Shown here in pieces: positions 54,685 to 63,182 of a stretch of 64,000 bases of DNA. Numbering within the stretch: the stretch's first letter is position 1; every line of letters begins with the position of its first letter. The notes beneath the pieces are model-generated. The model was not told the origin of the DNA. It made no database searches and worked only from the letters and a program-made list of their open reading frames with translations. This DNA comes from Pseudoalteromonas piratica. Its GTDB lineage: Bacteria; Pseudomonadota; Gammaproteobacteria; Enterobacterales; Alteromonadaceae. The stretch lies in the NCBI RefSeq assembly GCF_000788395.1, contig NZ_CP009888.1:2190001-2254000 (forward strand), read 5' to 3'. Position numbers and translations under genes: made by a program.

Positions 54685-56052
54685 TTGAAAACAATTCTAG
54701 TTGTTGACGACTCGCTTGACATTCAAGCGAGTCTTAAATTTTTTTTAGAGGACGAAGGGTATCTTTGTCACGGAGTACTATCTCCTGATACAGCACTGGA
54801 TTATGTTGCAAAAAACAGTGTTGATTTAGTACTGCTTGATATGAACTTTAGCCAAAATACGACAAGTGGCGATGAGGGGATAAATGCGATTGTAGGCCTC
54901 AAAGAATTAGATCCCTTATTGCCTGTTATTGTCATGACAGGTTGGGCAACACTCGACTTGGCAGTGAAAGCATTAACCTCTGGTGCAGCAGATTTTATTG
55001 AAAAGCCCTGGCAAGACGAACGCTTAGCCCATGCAATAAAACTTCAGCTAAACGCCCGTCGGGACAAACAAGCATTAGCACGTTTAACCCAAGAAAAACA
55101 ACGTACAACAGTAAACCAATCAGCCTTACAGGCACACAGCCCGCAAAAGCAACAGGTGTTGAGCCAACTTGAAAATCTTGCGAAGAGTGATATGAATATA
55201 CTGCTCACGGGCGAAAATGGCACGGGTAAAAGCTATTACGCACAGTATATTCATCAACACTCTAAACGTTCAGGGGCAAGTTTTATCGCTCTCAATATGG
55301 GGGCTTTGAATGATGAATTGTTTAACTCCGAAGTGTTTGGCCATAAAAAAGGCGCGTTTACTGATGCAAGTAAGGATCGTTTAGGCGCGTTTACACTAGC
55401 AGAAAATGGCACCTTGTTTTTAGATGAAATTGCTAATTTATCAAAGAAATCGCAAGCAAAGTTATTACATGTGCTTGAGGAACGTAAATACTCAGCACTT
55501 GGAAGCAGCAAGGTTTTAGAAAACAAAGCACGTATCATATCAGCGACAAATGCAAATTTGGCAAATGCAATTACCGGTGGCGATTTTCGTCAAGACTTGT
55601 ATTACCGTTTAAATACCATTGAAATCGAAATCCCACCTCTTAGGAATTGCAAAGAAGACATCTTGCCACTCGCTAATTCATTTTTAACACACTTTTGTAA
55701 CCATTATGATAAATCGCTCAAGTCCTTATCAAAGTGCGCCGAAGATGCTTTACTAACCTATCACTTTCCGGGCAATGTACGCGAGCTTAAACATATTATA
55801 GAACGTGTTATTTTTATGGTTGAGGGTGAAGTTGTTATGGCGCATAACTTAATGTTGAGCACGCCTATTAACACTCATTCAAGCCAAAGTCTGCCTTTAG
55901 AAGATAACACGCTTAGCTTGGATGAGGTTATCGAGCAGACGATGTTATTAAGACTTGAGTACTTTAATGGTAACGCATCCAAAGCAGCTAAAAGCTTAGG
56001 GATGTCGCGCAGTGCTTGGTATCGTAAAATGACAAAATACGATGCAATTTAA
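54685..56052 (+). CDS. Sigma-54-dependent response regulator (NtrC family)
   Basis: 455 residues. The receiver domain (1-120) has acidic Asp8 and Asp9, phospho-acceptor Asp52, Thr85 and Lys107. The AAA+ domain has a Walker A loop GENGTGKS and the sigma-54 contact motif GAFTDA. A C-terminal Fis-type helix-turn-helix includes GNASKAAKSLGMSRSAWYRKM. Only a TTG start at 54685 fits the start of the receiver fold; it is six bases after the permease stop and lacks a clear ribosome site, so translation is probably coupled. It overlaps the kinase gene. The expected job is activating the sigma-54-like promoter at 50250. Confidence 0.95.
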   Translation: MKTILVVDDSLDIQASLKFFLEDEGYLCHGVLSPDTALDYVAKNSVDLVLLDMNFSQNTTSGDEGINAIVGLKELDPLLPVIVMTGWATLDLAVKALTSGAADFIEKPWQDERLAHAIKLQLNARRDKQALARLTQEKQRTTVNQSALQAHSPQKQQVLSQLENLAKSDMNILLTGENGTGKSYYAQYIHQHSKRSGASFIALNMGALNDELFNSEVFGHKKGAFTDASKDRLGAFTLAENGTLFLDEIANLSKKSQAKLLHVLEERKYSALGSSKVLENKARIISATNANLANAITGGDFRQDLYYRLNTIEIEIPPLRNCKEDILPLANSFLTHFCNHYDKSLKSLSKCAEDALLTYHFPGNVRELKHIIERVIFMVEGEVVMAHNLMLSTPINTHSSQSLPLEDNTLSLDEVIEQTMLLRLEYFNGNASKAAKSLGMSRSAWYRKMTKYDAI

Positions 56053-57319
56053 GTCTTTATTTTCAGGACGCTGGTTAACGAGTTTACTGTTATTGATGCT
56101 GGTGAACTGGTTGTTATTTCGACACAATTACCCAGTATCACTGATTTTACTTATCGATTTAATCGCAATTTTTTGGTTTTTGATAGAAACCTATCGCGAC
56201 ACAGTTGCTAAACAAAATACCATTAATCTTATCGATACATTACTCATCTCCTTACGACAAGGAGACTACTCAATTAGAGCTAATGAAGCTCAAGATAATG
56301 CGTTGAGTACAACGGTTGATCATTTAAATGCATTGGCAACAACCATGCAAAACGACCAAAGATTACTTGCAGAACAACAAGACTTATTGAAACAAATTAT
56401 TGAAAAAGTCGATTTTGCACTGATGGTGTTTAATCAAGAACAGTGTATTTATGAAAATGATTACGCAAAAAATACCTTTAACAATCAGACGCTAAATAGC
56501 CGCTGGCAGTGGTATCAAGGTTTATTAGATAAAAGTCAAAATGGACGTGTTAATCTTACCCTGGATGGCAAACAACATACTTTTTTAGTTGAACACTCGA
56601 TTTGTTACATGGGCGCCGAGCCTTTTACTCTTTTAGTGTTAAAGCAACTTGACTCTATTTTGTACCAACAAGAAAAAGATGCATTACAAAAATTCGTGCG
56701 CATCTTAAGCCACGAAATAAATAACACTCTTGCACCGATAGGTACTGTTGCTAGAAGTCTTAATAAGCGGCTGTCGAATGATGTTAATGTGGATAGTTTT
56801 GCAACAGGACTCGCCCTTATAAATGAGCGTGCCAACTACTTAAAATCGTTTATGGATAATTATGTGTCGCTTGCCAAATTACCATCAGCGAATAAATCAG
56901 TCGAAAGTTGTGATAATTTAAGTAATGAAATTGCTGAAATATACCCGTCAATTCAGATTTCATGTGAAGAAAACCTGCACGGCTTTTTTGATGTTAGCCA
57001 AATAAAGCAAGTTTTGTGTCATCTAATTAATAATGCACTAGAAGCACAATCACCACAGCCCCATATTGAATTTTCAATTAATGCTAACCACGGAAAACTT
57101 AACTTTAGTGTGTCAGATAATGGACCCGGGTTTTCAAATTTAGCAGATGCGAGTACTGCTTTTTATACAACCAAACAAAGTGGTAATGGTATTGGTTTGA
57201 TGTTGTCACGCATAATAGTGGAAAATCATAAAGGGCAATTAGTACTTAGTAACAAAGCAAGTGGCGGGGCATTAGTGACATTTTCACTAGAGCGCATAAC
57301 TGAAAAATCTGTGAAGTGA
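56042..57319 (+). CDS. Sensor histidine kinase with minimal periplasmic domain
   Basis: 425 residues. Two helices (about 11-27 and 32-50) are joined by only a few residues, so there is almost no external sensor. A cytoplasmic PAS-like region follows (about 105-205). The phospho-acceptor His224 is in ILSHEINNTLAPIG, and the ATPase domain has NNALEAQ (N box), DNGPGF (G1) and GNGIGLML (G2). This is the NtrB/NtrY-like class that pairs with sigma-54 response regulators. The gene overlaps the regulator gene by 11 bases. The small external part suggests sensing within the membrane or through the transporter. Confidence 0.93.
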   Translation: MQFKSLFSGRWLTSLLLLMLVNWLLFRHNYPVSLILLIDLIAIFWFLIETYRDTVAKQNTINLIDTLLISLRQGDYSIRANEAQDNALSTTVDHLNALATTMQNDQRLLAEQQDLLKQIIEKVDFALMVFNQEQCIYENDYAKNTFNNQTLNSRWQWYQGLLDKSQNGRVNLTLDGKQHTFLVEHSICYMGAEPFTLLVLKQLDSILYQQEKDALQKFVRILSHEINNTLAPIGTVARSLNKRLSNDVNVDSFATGLALINERANYLKSFMDNYVSLAKLPSANKSVESCDNLSNEIAEIYPSIQISCEENLHGFFDVSQIKQVLCHLINNALEAQSPQPHIEFSINANHGKLNFSVSDNGPGFSNLADASTAFYTTKQSGNGIGLMLSRIIVENHKGQLVLSNKASGGALVTFSLERITEKSVK

Positions 57320-57390
57320 TGTAAGGGATTCAAGGCTATATTTAGCCCAATAGTAAGAGTTAAAGTTGATACGACATAATACAAGAAAAC

Positions 57391-57417
57391 AAAAAAGCCG
57401 TCACAAGACGGCTTTTT
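57391..57417. terminator. Bidirectional terminator between the kinase gene and proS
   Basis: AAAAAGCCGTC / GACGGCTTTTT with an ACAA loop, between convergent genes. Confidence 0.92.
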
Positions 57418-57431
57418 CATTTAAATGGTAA

Positions 57432-59156
57432 TTAACCTTTTACATGATTTAGTAATACTTCAATAGCTTTGTCTAAATCAATCACTTCTTTCTCGCCAGT
57501 AATGCGGTTTTTATATTCGACCTGATTATTGTCTAGGTTACGTTCACCAATAACAAGCGTATGTGGTACACCAACAAGCTCCATATCGTTAAACATGACA
57601 CCTGGGCGTTCCTTACGGTCATCAAATAACACATCAACGCCAGCTGCTTGCAGATCTGCGTATAGCTTTTCTGCAATTTCAGGAATGCGATGCGATTTGT
57701 GCATGTTCATTGGCACAATTGCAAGCTCAAACGGGGCAAGGGCAGTTGGCCATTTGATACCGTATTTGTCGTGGTTTTGTTCGATTGCTGCAGCAACAAT
57801 ACGTGATACACCAATACCATAACAACCCATGGTCATAATTTGGTTTTTACCGCTTTCAGCAAGTACACCTGCTTTCATTGCTTCAGAGTACTTAGTACCT
57901 AGTTGGAAAATATGACCAACTTCAATACCACGCTTGATGTTTAATACACCTTTACCGCATGGACTTGCGTCGCCTTCAACAACATTACGAATATCTTCAA
58001 CAACATAGTTGGTTACGTCGCGGTCGAAGTTAATGCCGCTGTAGTGAACACCATCTTCGTTCGCACCAGCAACAAAATCAGCCATTACAGCCGCTGAGCG
58101 ATCGACAATAATTGGCATAGTTAGACCAACAGGACCTAGCGAACCAGGTTTTGCACCAGTTGCTTTAACAATGTCTTCTTCCGTTGCAAATTCAAGCGGT
58201 GAGTCAACAAGTACAAGCTTTTCAGCTTTGAGTTCATTGAGTTCATGATCGCCACGAACAACTAAGGCTACTAAGCCACGCTCTTCGTTTTCATTAGGTG
58301 CACCATAAGCAATTAATGTTTTAACACCGCGATGTGGTTTAACACCGTGTTGTTCTTTTAATTCTTCAATTGTTTTTGCGTTTGGCGTATCAAAACGGTT
58401 TAGCTCTTTAGATGGTGCAGGGCGTTCAATACTTGGTGCAACCGCTTCCGCTTTTTCAATGTTTGCTGCGTAATCTGACTCAGAACTAAATGCAATAGCA
58501 TCTTCACCTGATTCAGCAAGTACGTGGAATTCATGCGAAACAGAGCCACCAATTGAACCGGTATCAGCAATTACTGGGCGGTAATCTAAACCTAGGCGCT
58601 CAAAAACATTACAGTAAGCTTGGTGCATTTTTCTGTATGTTTCATCAAGACACTCTTCACTTAAATGGAATGAGTACGCATCTTTCATGGTAAATTCGCG
58701 CGCACGCATTACACCAAAACGAGGGCGCACTTCATCGCGTACTTTCGTTTGAATTTGGTATAGGTTGATTGGCAACTGCTTATAGCTGCTGATCTCTTTA
58801 CGTACAAATTCTGTGATCACTTCTTCATGCGTTGGACCTAACGCGAAAGGACGATTATGGCGGTCATTAATACGTAATAGTTCAGGGCCGAATTGCTCCC
58901 AACGACCAGATTCTTGCCATAGATCTGCTGGCTGGATGATGGGCATTAACATTTCAATTGCACCAGCTTTGTTCATTTCTTCACGAACAATGTTTTCTAC
59001 TTTACGTAGTACTTTTAAACCACTTGGTAACCAAGTGTATAAACCCGATGCTAGTTTGCGGATCATACCCGCGCGTAACATAAGCTGATGGCTGATAATT
59101 TCAGCATCAGATGGCGTTTCTTTTAACGTCGCTAAAATATATTGACTGGTACGCAT
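57432..59156 (-). CDS. proS: Prolyl-tRNA synthetase (bacterial type, with editing domain)
   Basis: Class II synthetase of 574 residues. The order is motif 1 and 2 in the first 200 residues ([44 protein letters not shown]), the INS editing domain that clears Ala-tRNA-Pro (about 225-390), motif 3 [17 protein letters not shown], and a C-terminal anticodon-binding domain. Length is typical of E. coli-type ProRS. Downstream trmO in another transcription unit matches the proS-trmO neighbourhood seen in enterobacteria. Confidence 0.99.
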   Translation of the reverse strand: MRTSQYILATLKETPSDAEIISHQLMLRAGMIRKLASGLYTWLPSGLKVLRKVENIVREEMNKAGAIEMLMPIIQPADLWQESGRWEQFGPELLRINDRHNRPFALGPTHEEVITEFVRKEISSYKQLPINLYQIQTKVRDEVRPRFGVMRAREFTMKDAYSFHLSEECLDETYRKMHQAYCNVFERLGLDYRPVIADTGSIGGSVSHEFHVLAESGEDAIAFSSESDYAANIEKAEAVAPSIERPAPSKELNRFDTPNAKTIEELKEQHGVKPHRGVKTLIAYGAPNENEERGLVALVVRGDHELNELKAEKLVLVDSPLEFATEEDIVKATGAKPGSLGPVGLTMPIIVDRSAAVMADFVAGANEDGVHYSGINFDRDVTNYVVEDIRNVVEGDASPCGKGVLNIKRGIEVGHIFQLGTKYSEAMKAGVLAESGKNQIMTMGCYGIGVSRIVAAAIEQNHDKYGIKWPTALAPFELAIVPMNMHKSHRIPEIAEKLYADLQAAGVDVLFDDRKERPGVMFNDMELVGVPHTLVIGERNLDNNQVEYKNRITGEKEVIDLDKAIEVLLNHVKG

Positions 59157-59225
59157 TTGCTTTCCGAAATGTTAAATCTGTTTTTATAAGTAAGGCGCCA
59201 AGTTTATCAGTGTCTTGGCAAATTC

Positions 59226-59249
59226 AAAAGCCTAACAATAGAGGCTTTT
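59226..59249 (-). terminator. Terminator overlapping the trmO stop codon
   Basis: AAAAGCCT / AGGCTTTT stem with an eight-base loop; the minus-strand T-run is short (four T). The upstream arm includes the end of the trmO stop. Confidence 0.6.
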
Positions 59250-59958
59250 AGGTATTTTTACTAATTTCTAATACGCTTACTTGGTTTTCTTGCACTTGCC
59301 ATTTGATATTCAAATCAAACAAGCTCATACCATATTCTTGAATACCCGCTTTTGTTTTTTTGTAGGCTGGGCGTGGGTCTTGTTTTAATACTTTTTCAAT
59401 AAAGCTTTGTAATTCAGGATAAAGTGCCGAATTACTCATGCAAAACGCAGTGGCTTCATCAGTAAACTCAACTAAAAGAGGAGTTTCAGGTCGCGTGTCA
59501 GCAAATCCTGCGGTAGCGTTTGGTAAACTATCTGAGTAAGGCAAATAAGGTTTAATATCTAAGATTGGCGTACCATCGAGTAAGTCAATGCCAGACAGTT
59601 CAAGCCAAAGTTGGCCGTTTTCATAGTGAACAGCTTCAAGTTTAACCGCGCTCATACCAATACCATTTGGCCTAAAGGTGGCGCGTGTTGCAAATACACC
59701 CTTTTTATCATTACCACCTAAGCGAGGCGGACGAACTAATGGTGACCACCCTTTATCAGCTGTTTCATGAAAGCGGAAAATAAGCCAAACATGGCTAAAG
59801 TCTTCAATACCGCGTACAAATTCTTCACGGTTAAATTCACCTACAAATTTACACTTTGCTTTTGCTTCTGGAATAAGACGAGGCTGGCGAGGGATAGCAA
59901 ATTTTTGTTTATAGGGAGATTCGATAAAGGCGATGGGGCTTATTTGGTAGTCGCTCAT
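59248..59958 (-). CDS. trmO: tRNA (N6-threonylcarbamoyladenosine37-N6)-methyltransferase TrmO
   Basis: SAM-dependent enzyme that methylates t6A37 of tRNA-Thr. It has 236 residues: ISPIAFIESPYKQKFAIPRQP at the start, the family motif FSHVWLIFRFHE, RPPRLGGNDKKGVFATRATFRPNGIGMSAVKL, and LDIKPYLPYSD, then a C-terminal domain ending in DPRPAYKK. These are the UPF0066/TsaA hallmarks. It is read away from a thioesterase gene on the same strand across a 62-base gap with a hairpin. Confidence 0.95.
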   Translation of the reverse strand: MSDYQISPIAFIESPYKQKFAIPRQPRLIPEAKAKCKFVGEFNREEFVRGIEDFSHVWLIFRFHETADKGWSPLVRPPRLGGNDKKGVFATRATFRPNGIGMSAVKLEAVHYENGQLWLELSGIDLLDGTPILDIKPYLPYSDSLPNATAGFADTRPETPLLVEFTDEATAFCMSNSALYPELQSFIEKVLKQDPRPAYKKTKAGIQEYGMSLFDLNIKWQVQENQVSVLEISKNT

Positions 59959-59967
59959 AAAACAAAC

Positions 59968-59997
59968 TTAATAGGGCACTTAAAAGTGCCTATTTTG
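59968..59997 (-). terminator. Hairpin between thioesterase and trmO genes, possible terminator
   Basis: GCACTT / AAGTGC, extended by AATAG / CTATT across a one-base bulge, ending about ten bases before the trmO ATG. The T-run on the minus strand is imperfect. Confidence 0.4.
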
Positions 59998-60020
59998 CCA
60001 GTATTTAAGGCTGATTGATA

Positions 60021-60497
60021 TTATTCTTCTTTCATTTCTTGTTCGAATACTTTTTCCGCTTGTAGTGACATCTCTTTCATTTTTTGTGCGTATTTTTGAA
60101 TACGTTTTTCATCGGCTGTTTTCGCCTCAAATGCGGGTACAGGTACTGGATAACCTGCTTGATCGGTGGCAACAAAATTAATAATACAATTATTAGATTC
60201 CACCATTTGCCCAGTTTTAGGATCGCCACAGCGCACCGCTATAAATATTTGCATGCTGGTTTTGCCTGTGTTGGCAATTTTTGCTTCTACCTCAACCAGT
60301 TGGCCCACTAAAATAGGGCGGTGGAATTTAATAGCCGCAACAGAGACGGTTACACAGTAATGTCCGCTCCACTGTGCAGCACAAGCATAGCCTGCTTGAT
60401 CGATCCACTTCATTACAATGCCACCATGGACTTTACCACCAAAGTTAACATCTGTAGGTTCAGCTAAAAAGCGAAAAGTTACGTTATCTTTACTCAT
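60021..60497 (-). CDS. Acyl-CoA thioesterase, hotdog fold (YciA-like)
   Basis: 158 residues from the ATG at 60497 (MSKDNVTFRF); an in-frame GTG two codons earlier is possible. The single hotdog domain has the motif VNFGGKVHGGIVMKWIDQAGYACA, where HGG and the following Asp are the usual active-site elements, then VTVSVAAIKFHRPILVGQLVEVEA and a charged helical C-terminus. Such enzymes hydrolyse acyl-CoA to free CoA. The neighbouring electron-transfer flavoprotein genes fit acyl-CoA metabolism, but the chain-length preference is unknown. Confidence 0.9.
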   Translation of the reverse strand: MSKDNVTFRFLAEPTDVNFGGKVHGGIVMKWIDQAGYACAAQWSGHYCVTVSVAAIKFHRPILVGQLVEVEAKIANTGKTSMQIFIAVRCGDPKTGQMVESNNCIINFVATDQAGYPVPVPAFEAKTADEKRIQKYAQKMKEMSLQAEKVFEQEMKEE

Positions 60498-60564
60498 AAT
60501 CACTTGATAATCAGCATGTTGTTTATTGAGTATTAGCTAAAAGTGGGTTTTTAACAAGAAATAA

Positions 60565-60598
60565 AAAAGGCATGCTAACAAGTGTTAACATGCCTTGG
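60565..60598 (-). terminator. Rho-independent terminator after ETF-QO
   Basis: On the minus strand AAGGCATGTTAAC / GTTAGCATGCCTT forms 13 pairs with one wobble and a small loop, then TTTTTTAT. Confidence 0.85.
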
Positions 60599-60616
60599 AT
60601 AAATACAATTGGAAAA

Positions 60617-62263
60617 TTACATATTAGGATAGTTAGGGCCACCAGCACCTTCTGGAGTTACCCAAGTGATATTCTGACTCGGATCCTTAATGTCACAGGT
60701 TTTACAATGAATGCAGTTTTGCGAGTTAATCACAAAGGTTTGTTTGCCTTCAACTTCATTGATTTCATATACACCCGCAGGGCAGTAACGCTGCGCAGGT
60801 TCATTAAAGTCAGTTAAATTTTTAGCAAGAGGAATAGTCATATCTGCCAGTTTTAAATGGCATGGTTGATCTTCTTCATGGTTAGTGTTGGATAAAAACA
60901 CTGAACTCAGTTTATCAAAGCTCAAAACACCATCTGGTTTTGCGTAGTTAATCTCAGTATGACGACTTGCAGGTTCTAGGCATGCGTGATCCGGTGTGTC
61001 ATCTTTAAAGCTAAATGGTAAACCGCCATTAAAAATGTTTTGATCGATAGTGTTATACATGCCACCGAAAAACTTGCCTAATTTGTGCATAACAGGACCA
61101 AAGTTTTTGCTGCTATCAAGCTCTTGGAATAACCATGACTCTTTAAAACGCGTTTCAAAATCGCTTAACTCTGTGTGCTCACTACCTGCTGAAATGGCTG
61201 TAAAAATACTTTCAGCAGCAAGCATGCCTGATTTCATTGCAGTGTGATTGCCTTTGATTTTAGCAAAATTAAGCGTACCAGCGTTACAGCCAACTAATAC
61301 GCCACCTGGGAAGGTCATTTTAGGCAGTGAGTTTAAACCACCTTTCGCAATTGCGCGGGCACCATAAGCGATTCGTTTCCCATGTTTTAGCGTATCTGCA
61401 AAAATTGAATGATGCTTCATTCGTTGAAATTCATCAAACGGCGAAAGGTGAGGGTTGCTGTAGTTCAAATCAATAATTAAACCAACAACCACTTGGTTAT
61501 CATCACCATGGTACATGTAAGAGCCACCACCAGTGTCTTTATCAAGTGGCCAGCCTGCGCCATGGACGACTAAACCAGGTTTGTGATGCTCAGCTGGGAT
61601 CTCCCAAATTTCTTTAAACCCAAGACCATAGTGCTGTGGTGATTTGCCGTCATCTAACTTAAAGGTGCTAATTAACTCTTTACCTAAGTGACCACGACAC
61701 CCTTCAGCAAAAACTGTATATTTAGCGCGAAGCTCCATTCCCGGCATAAAACCGTCTTTTTGTTCTCCCGACTCACTAACCCCCATATCACCAGTGATGA
61801 TGCCTTTTACACTATCATCTTCAATAATTAATGAGTGGGCGCTGAAGCCTGGGAAAATCTCAACACCTAAACTTTCAGCCTGTTCAGCTAAGAAACGACA
61901 TACATTACCCATAGAGACAATAAAGTTGTCTTCATTGTGAAATGTTTTAGGTGTAGCAAATGAAGGTAATTTTCTTGCTGACGTTTCGCTGCCAAACCAG
62001 TAAATGTCATCTTGTGTTACTTTTGTTTTAAGTGGTGCACCTAATTCAGGCCAATTTGGCAACAATTCATTTAATGCTCTTGGTTCAAAAACAGCACCTG
62101 ATAAAATATGTGCTCCGACCTCTGAACCCTTTTCAACGACACAAATCATTAGCTCTTGTTCATTTTCTTGTGCTAATTGTGCCAGTTTAATAGCGCTTGA
62201 TAAGCCTGCAGGCCCAGCGCCTACAATAACTACGTCAAACTCCATGGTTTCACGTTCTACCAT
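60617..62263 (-). CDS. Electron transfer flavoprotein-ubiquinone oxidoreductase
   Basis: Inner-membrane-associated FAD and 4Fe-4S enzyme that passes electrons from ETF to ubiquinone. It has 548 residues: FAD motif DVVIVGAGPAGLSSAIKLAQ, ubiquinone/membrane region with GGGSYMYHGDDNQVVVGLIID, and a C-terminal cluster domain with CPAGVYE and NCIHCKTCDIKDPSQNI supplying the four Cys ligands. The ATG at 62263 has AGGGG upstream. It diverges from etfB-etfA, its electron donor, across a 169-base region with two strong palindromes. Confidence 0.97.
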   Translation of the reverse strand: MVERETMEFDVVIVGAGPAGLSSAIKLAQLAQENEQELMICVVEKGSEVGAHILSGAVFEPRALNELLPNWPELGAPLKTKVTQDDIYWFGSETSARKLPSFATPKTFHNEDNFIVSMGNVCRFLAEQAESLGVEIFPGFSAHSLIIEDDSVKGIITGDMGVSESGEQKDGFMPGMELRAKYTVFAEGCRGHLGKELISTFKLDDGKSPQHYGLGFKEIWEIPAEHHKPGLVVHGAGWPLDKDTGGGSYMYHGDDNQVVVGLIIDLNYSNPHLSPFDEFQRMKHHSIFADTLKHGKRIAYGARAIAKGGLNSLPKMTFPGGVLVGCNAGTLNFAKIKGNHTAMKSGMLAAESIFTAISAGSEHTELSDFETRFKESWLFQELDSSKNFGPVMHKLGKFFGGMYNTIDQNIFNGGLPFSFKDDTPDHACLEPASRHTEINYAKPDGVLSFDKLSSVFLSNTNHEEDQPCHLKLADMTIPLAKNLTDFNEPAQRYCPAGVYEINEVEGKQTFVINSQNCIHCKTCDIKDPSQNITWVTPEGAGGPNYPNM

Positions 62264-62336
62264 GATTATGCCCCTGTTGAATTAAGCTGGTATTTGTTAA
62301 ACAAATATCCTGTGATGGGCTTTAGCATATTTTAGG

Positions 62337-62352
62337 TTGACGTTTACGTCAA
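62337..62352. promoter_or_regulatory. Palindromic operator candidate (ETF region, site 1)
   Basis: TTGACGTTTACGTCAA is a 16-base palindrome with a two-base asymmetric centre. It lies 74 bases upstream of the ETF-QO start. Its form, TTnACGT-N2-ACGTnAA, resembles operators reported for MerR-type LiuR regulators of branched-chain amino-acid and fatty-acid oxidation genes; assignment to LiuR is from memory and inference. Confidence 0.6.
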
Positions 62353-62399
62353 CAGGAAGTAGCCTTAAAACCAAATAACGACTAAATATGTTTACCTAG

Positions 62400-62417
62400 G
62401 TTTACGTACGCGTAAAC
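62400..62417. promoter_or_regulatory. Palindromic operator candidate (ETF region, site 2)
   Basis: GTTTACG / CGTAAAC arms of seven bases around TACG. It lies 16 bases before etfB, just ahead of its AGGAGAGG ribosome site, so a bound repressor would block etfBA transcription. It is related to site 1 (shared TTTACGT). Confidence 0.6.
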
Positions 62418-62432
62418 ATTAAAGGAGAGGTT

Positions 62433-63182
62433 ATGAAAATCCTAGTTCCGGTCAAACGTGTGATCGACTATAACGTAAAAGCGCGCGTAAAAGCCGACAA
62501 TAGTGATGTTGATCTTAACAATGTAAAAATGGCCCTTAACCCATTTTGTGAAATCGCTGTAGAAGAAGCTATCCGAATTAAAGAAGCAGGCAAAGCAACA
62601 GAAGTTGTGGTTGTTTCAATTGGTGACAAATCATGCCAAGAGCAACTTCGCACCGCACTGGCGCTTGGCGCAGATAAAGCAATTCAAATTGACACCGCTG
62701 AAAAGCTTGAATCATTACATGTGGCAAAGTTGTTAGCGAAAGTAGTTGAACAAGAAAATCCTGAGTTAGTTATTCTTGGTAAGCAAGCGATTGATTCAGA
62801 TAACAACCAAACAGGTCAAATGCTTGCAGCTCTCACGAGTCGTGCACAAGCAACCTTTGCATCAGAGGTGATTGTTGAAGGTGACAAACTAAATGTAACC
62901 CGTGAGGTTGATGGTGGTTTACAAACCATTGCAGTTAACTTACCTGCAGTTGTGACTACCGATTTACGTTTAAATGAGCCGCGTTATGCAACACTACCGA
63001 ACATCATGAAAGCAAAACGTAAACCTCTTGATGTAATAAGTGCAGCAGATCTTGGTGTTGACCTTGCGCCACGAATTACAACATTAAAAGTAGAAGAGCC
63101 AAGCAAGCGTGAAGCGGGCGAAATTGTGGCAGACGTAGCAACGCTAGTTGAAAAACTAAAGAATGAAGCGAAGGTGATCTAA
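62433..63182 (+). CDS. etfB: Electron transfer flavoprotein subunit beta
   Basis: The AMP-binding beta subunit of ETF, 249 residues. [22 protein letters not shown] opens the protein; [18 protein letters not shown] and [20 protein letters not shown] include the ETF-beta signature, and [11 protein letters not shown] closes it. ETF collects electrons from acyl-CoA and other dehydrogenases. A strong AGGAGAGG site precedes the start. The stop overlaps the etfA start by one base (TAATG). Confidence 0.98.
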   Translation: MKILVPVKRVIDYNVKARVKADNSDVDLNNVKMALNPFCEIAVEEAIRIKEAGKATEVVVVSIGDKSCQEQLRTALALGADKAIQIDTAEKLESLHVAKLLAKVVEQENPELVILGKQAIDSDNNQTGQMLAALTSRAQATFASEVIVEGDKLNVTREVDGGLQTIAVNLPAVVTTDLRLNEPRYATLPNIMKAKRKPLDVISAADLGVDLAPRITTLKVEEPSKREAGEIVADVATLVEKLKNEAKVI

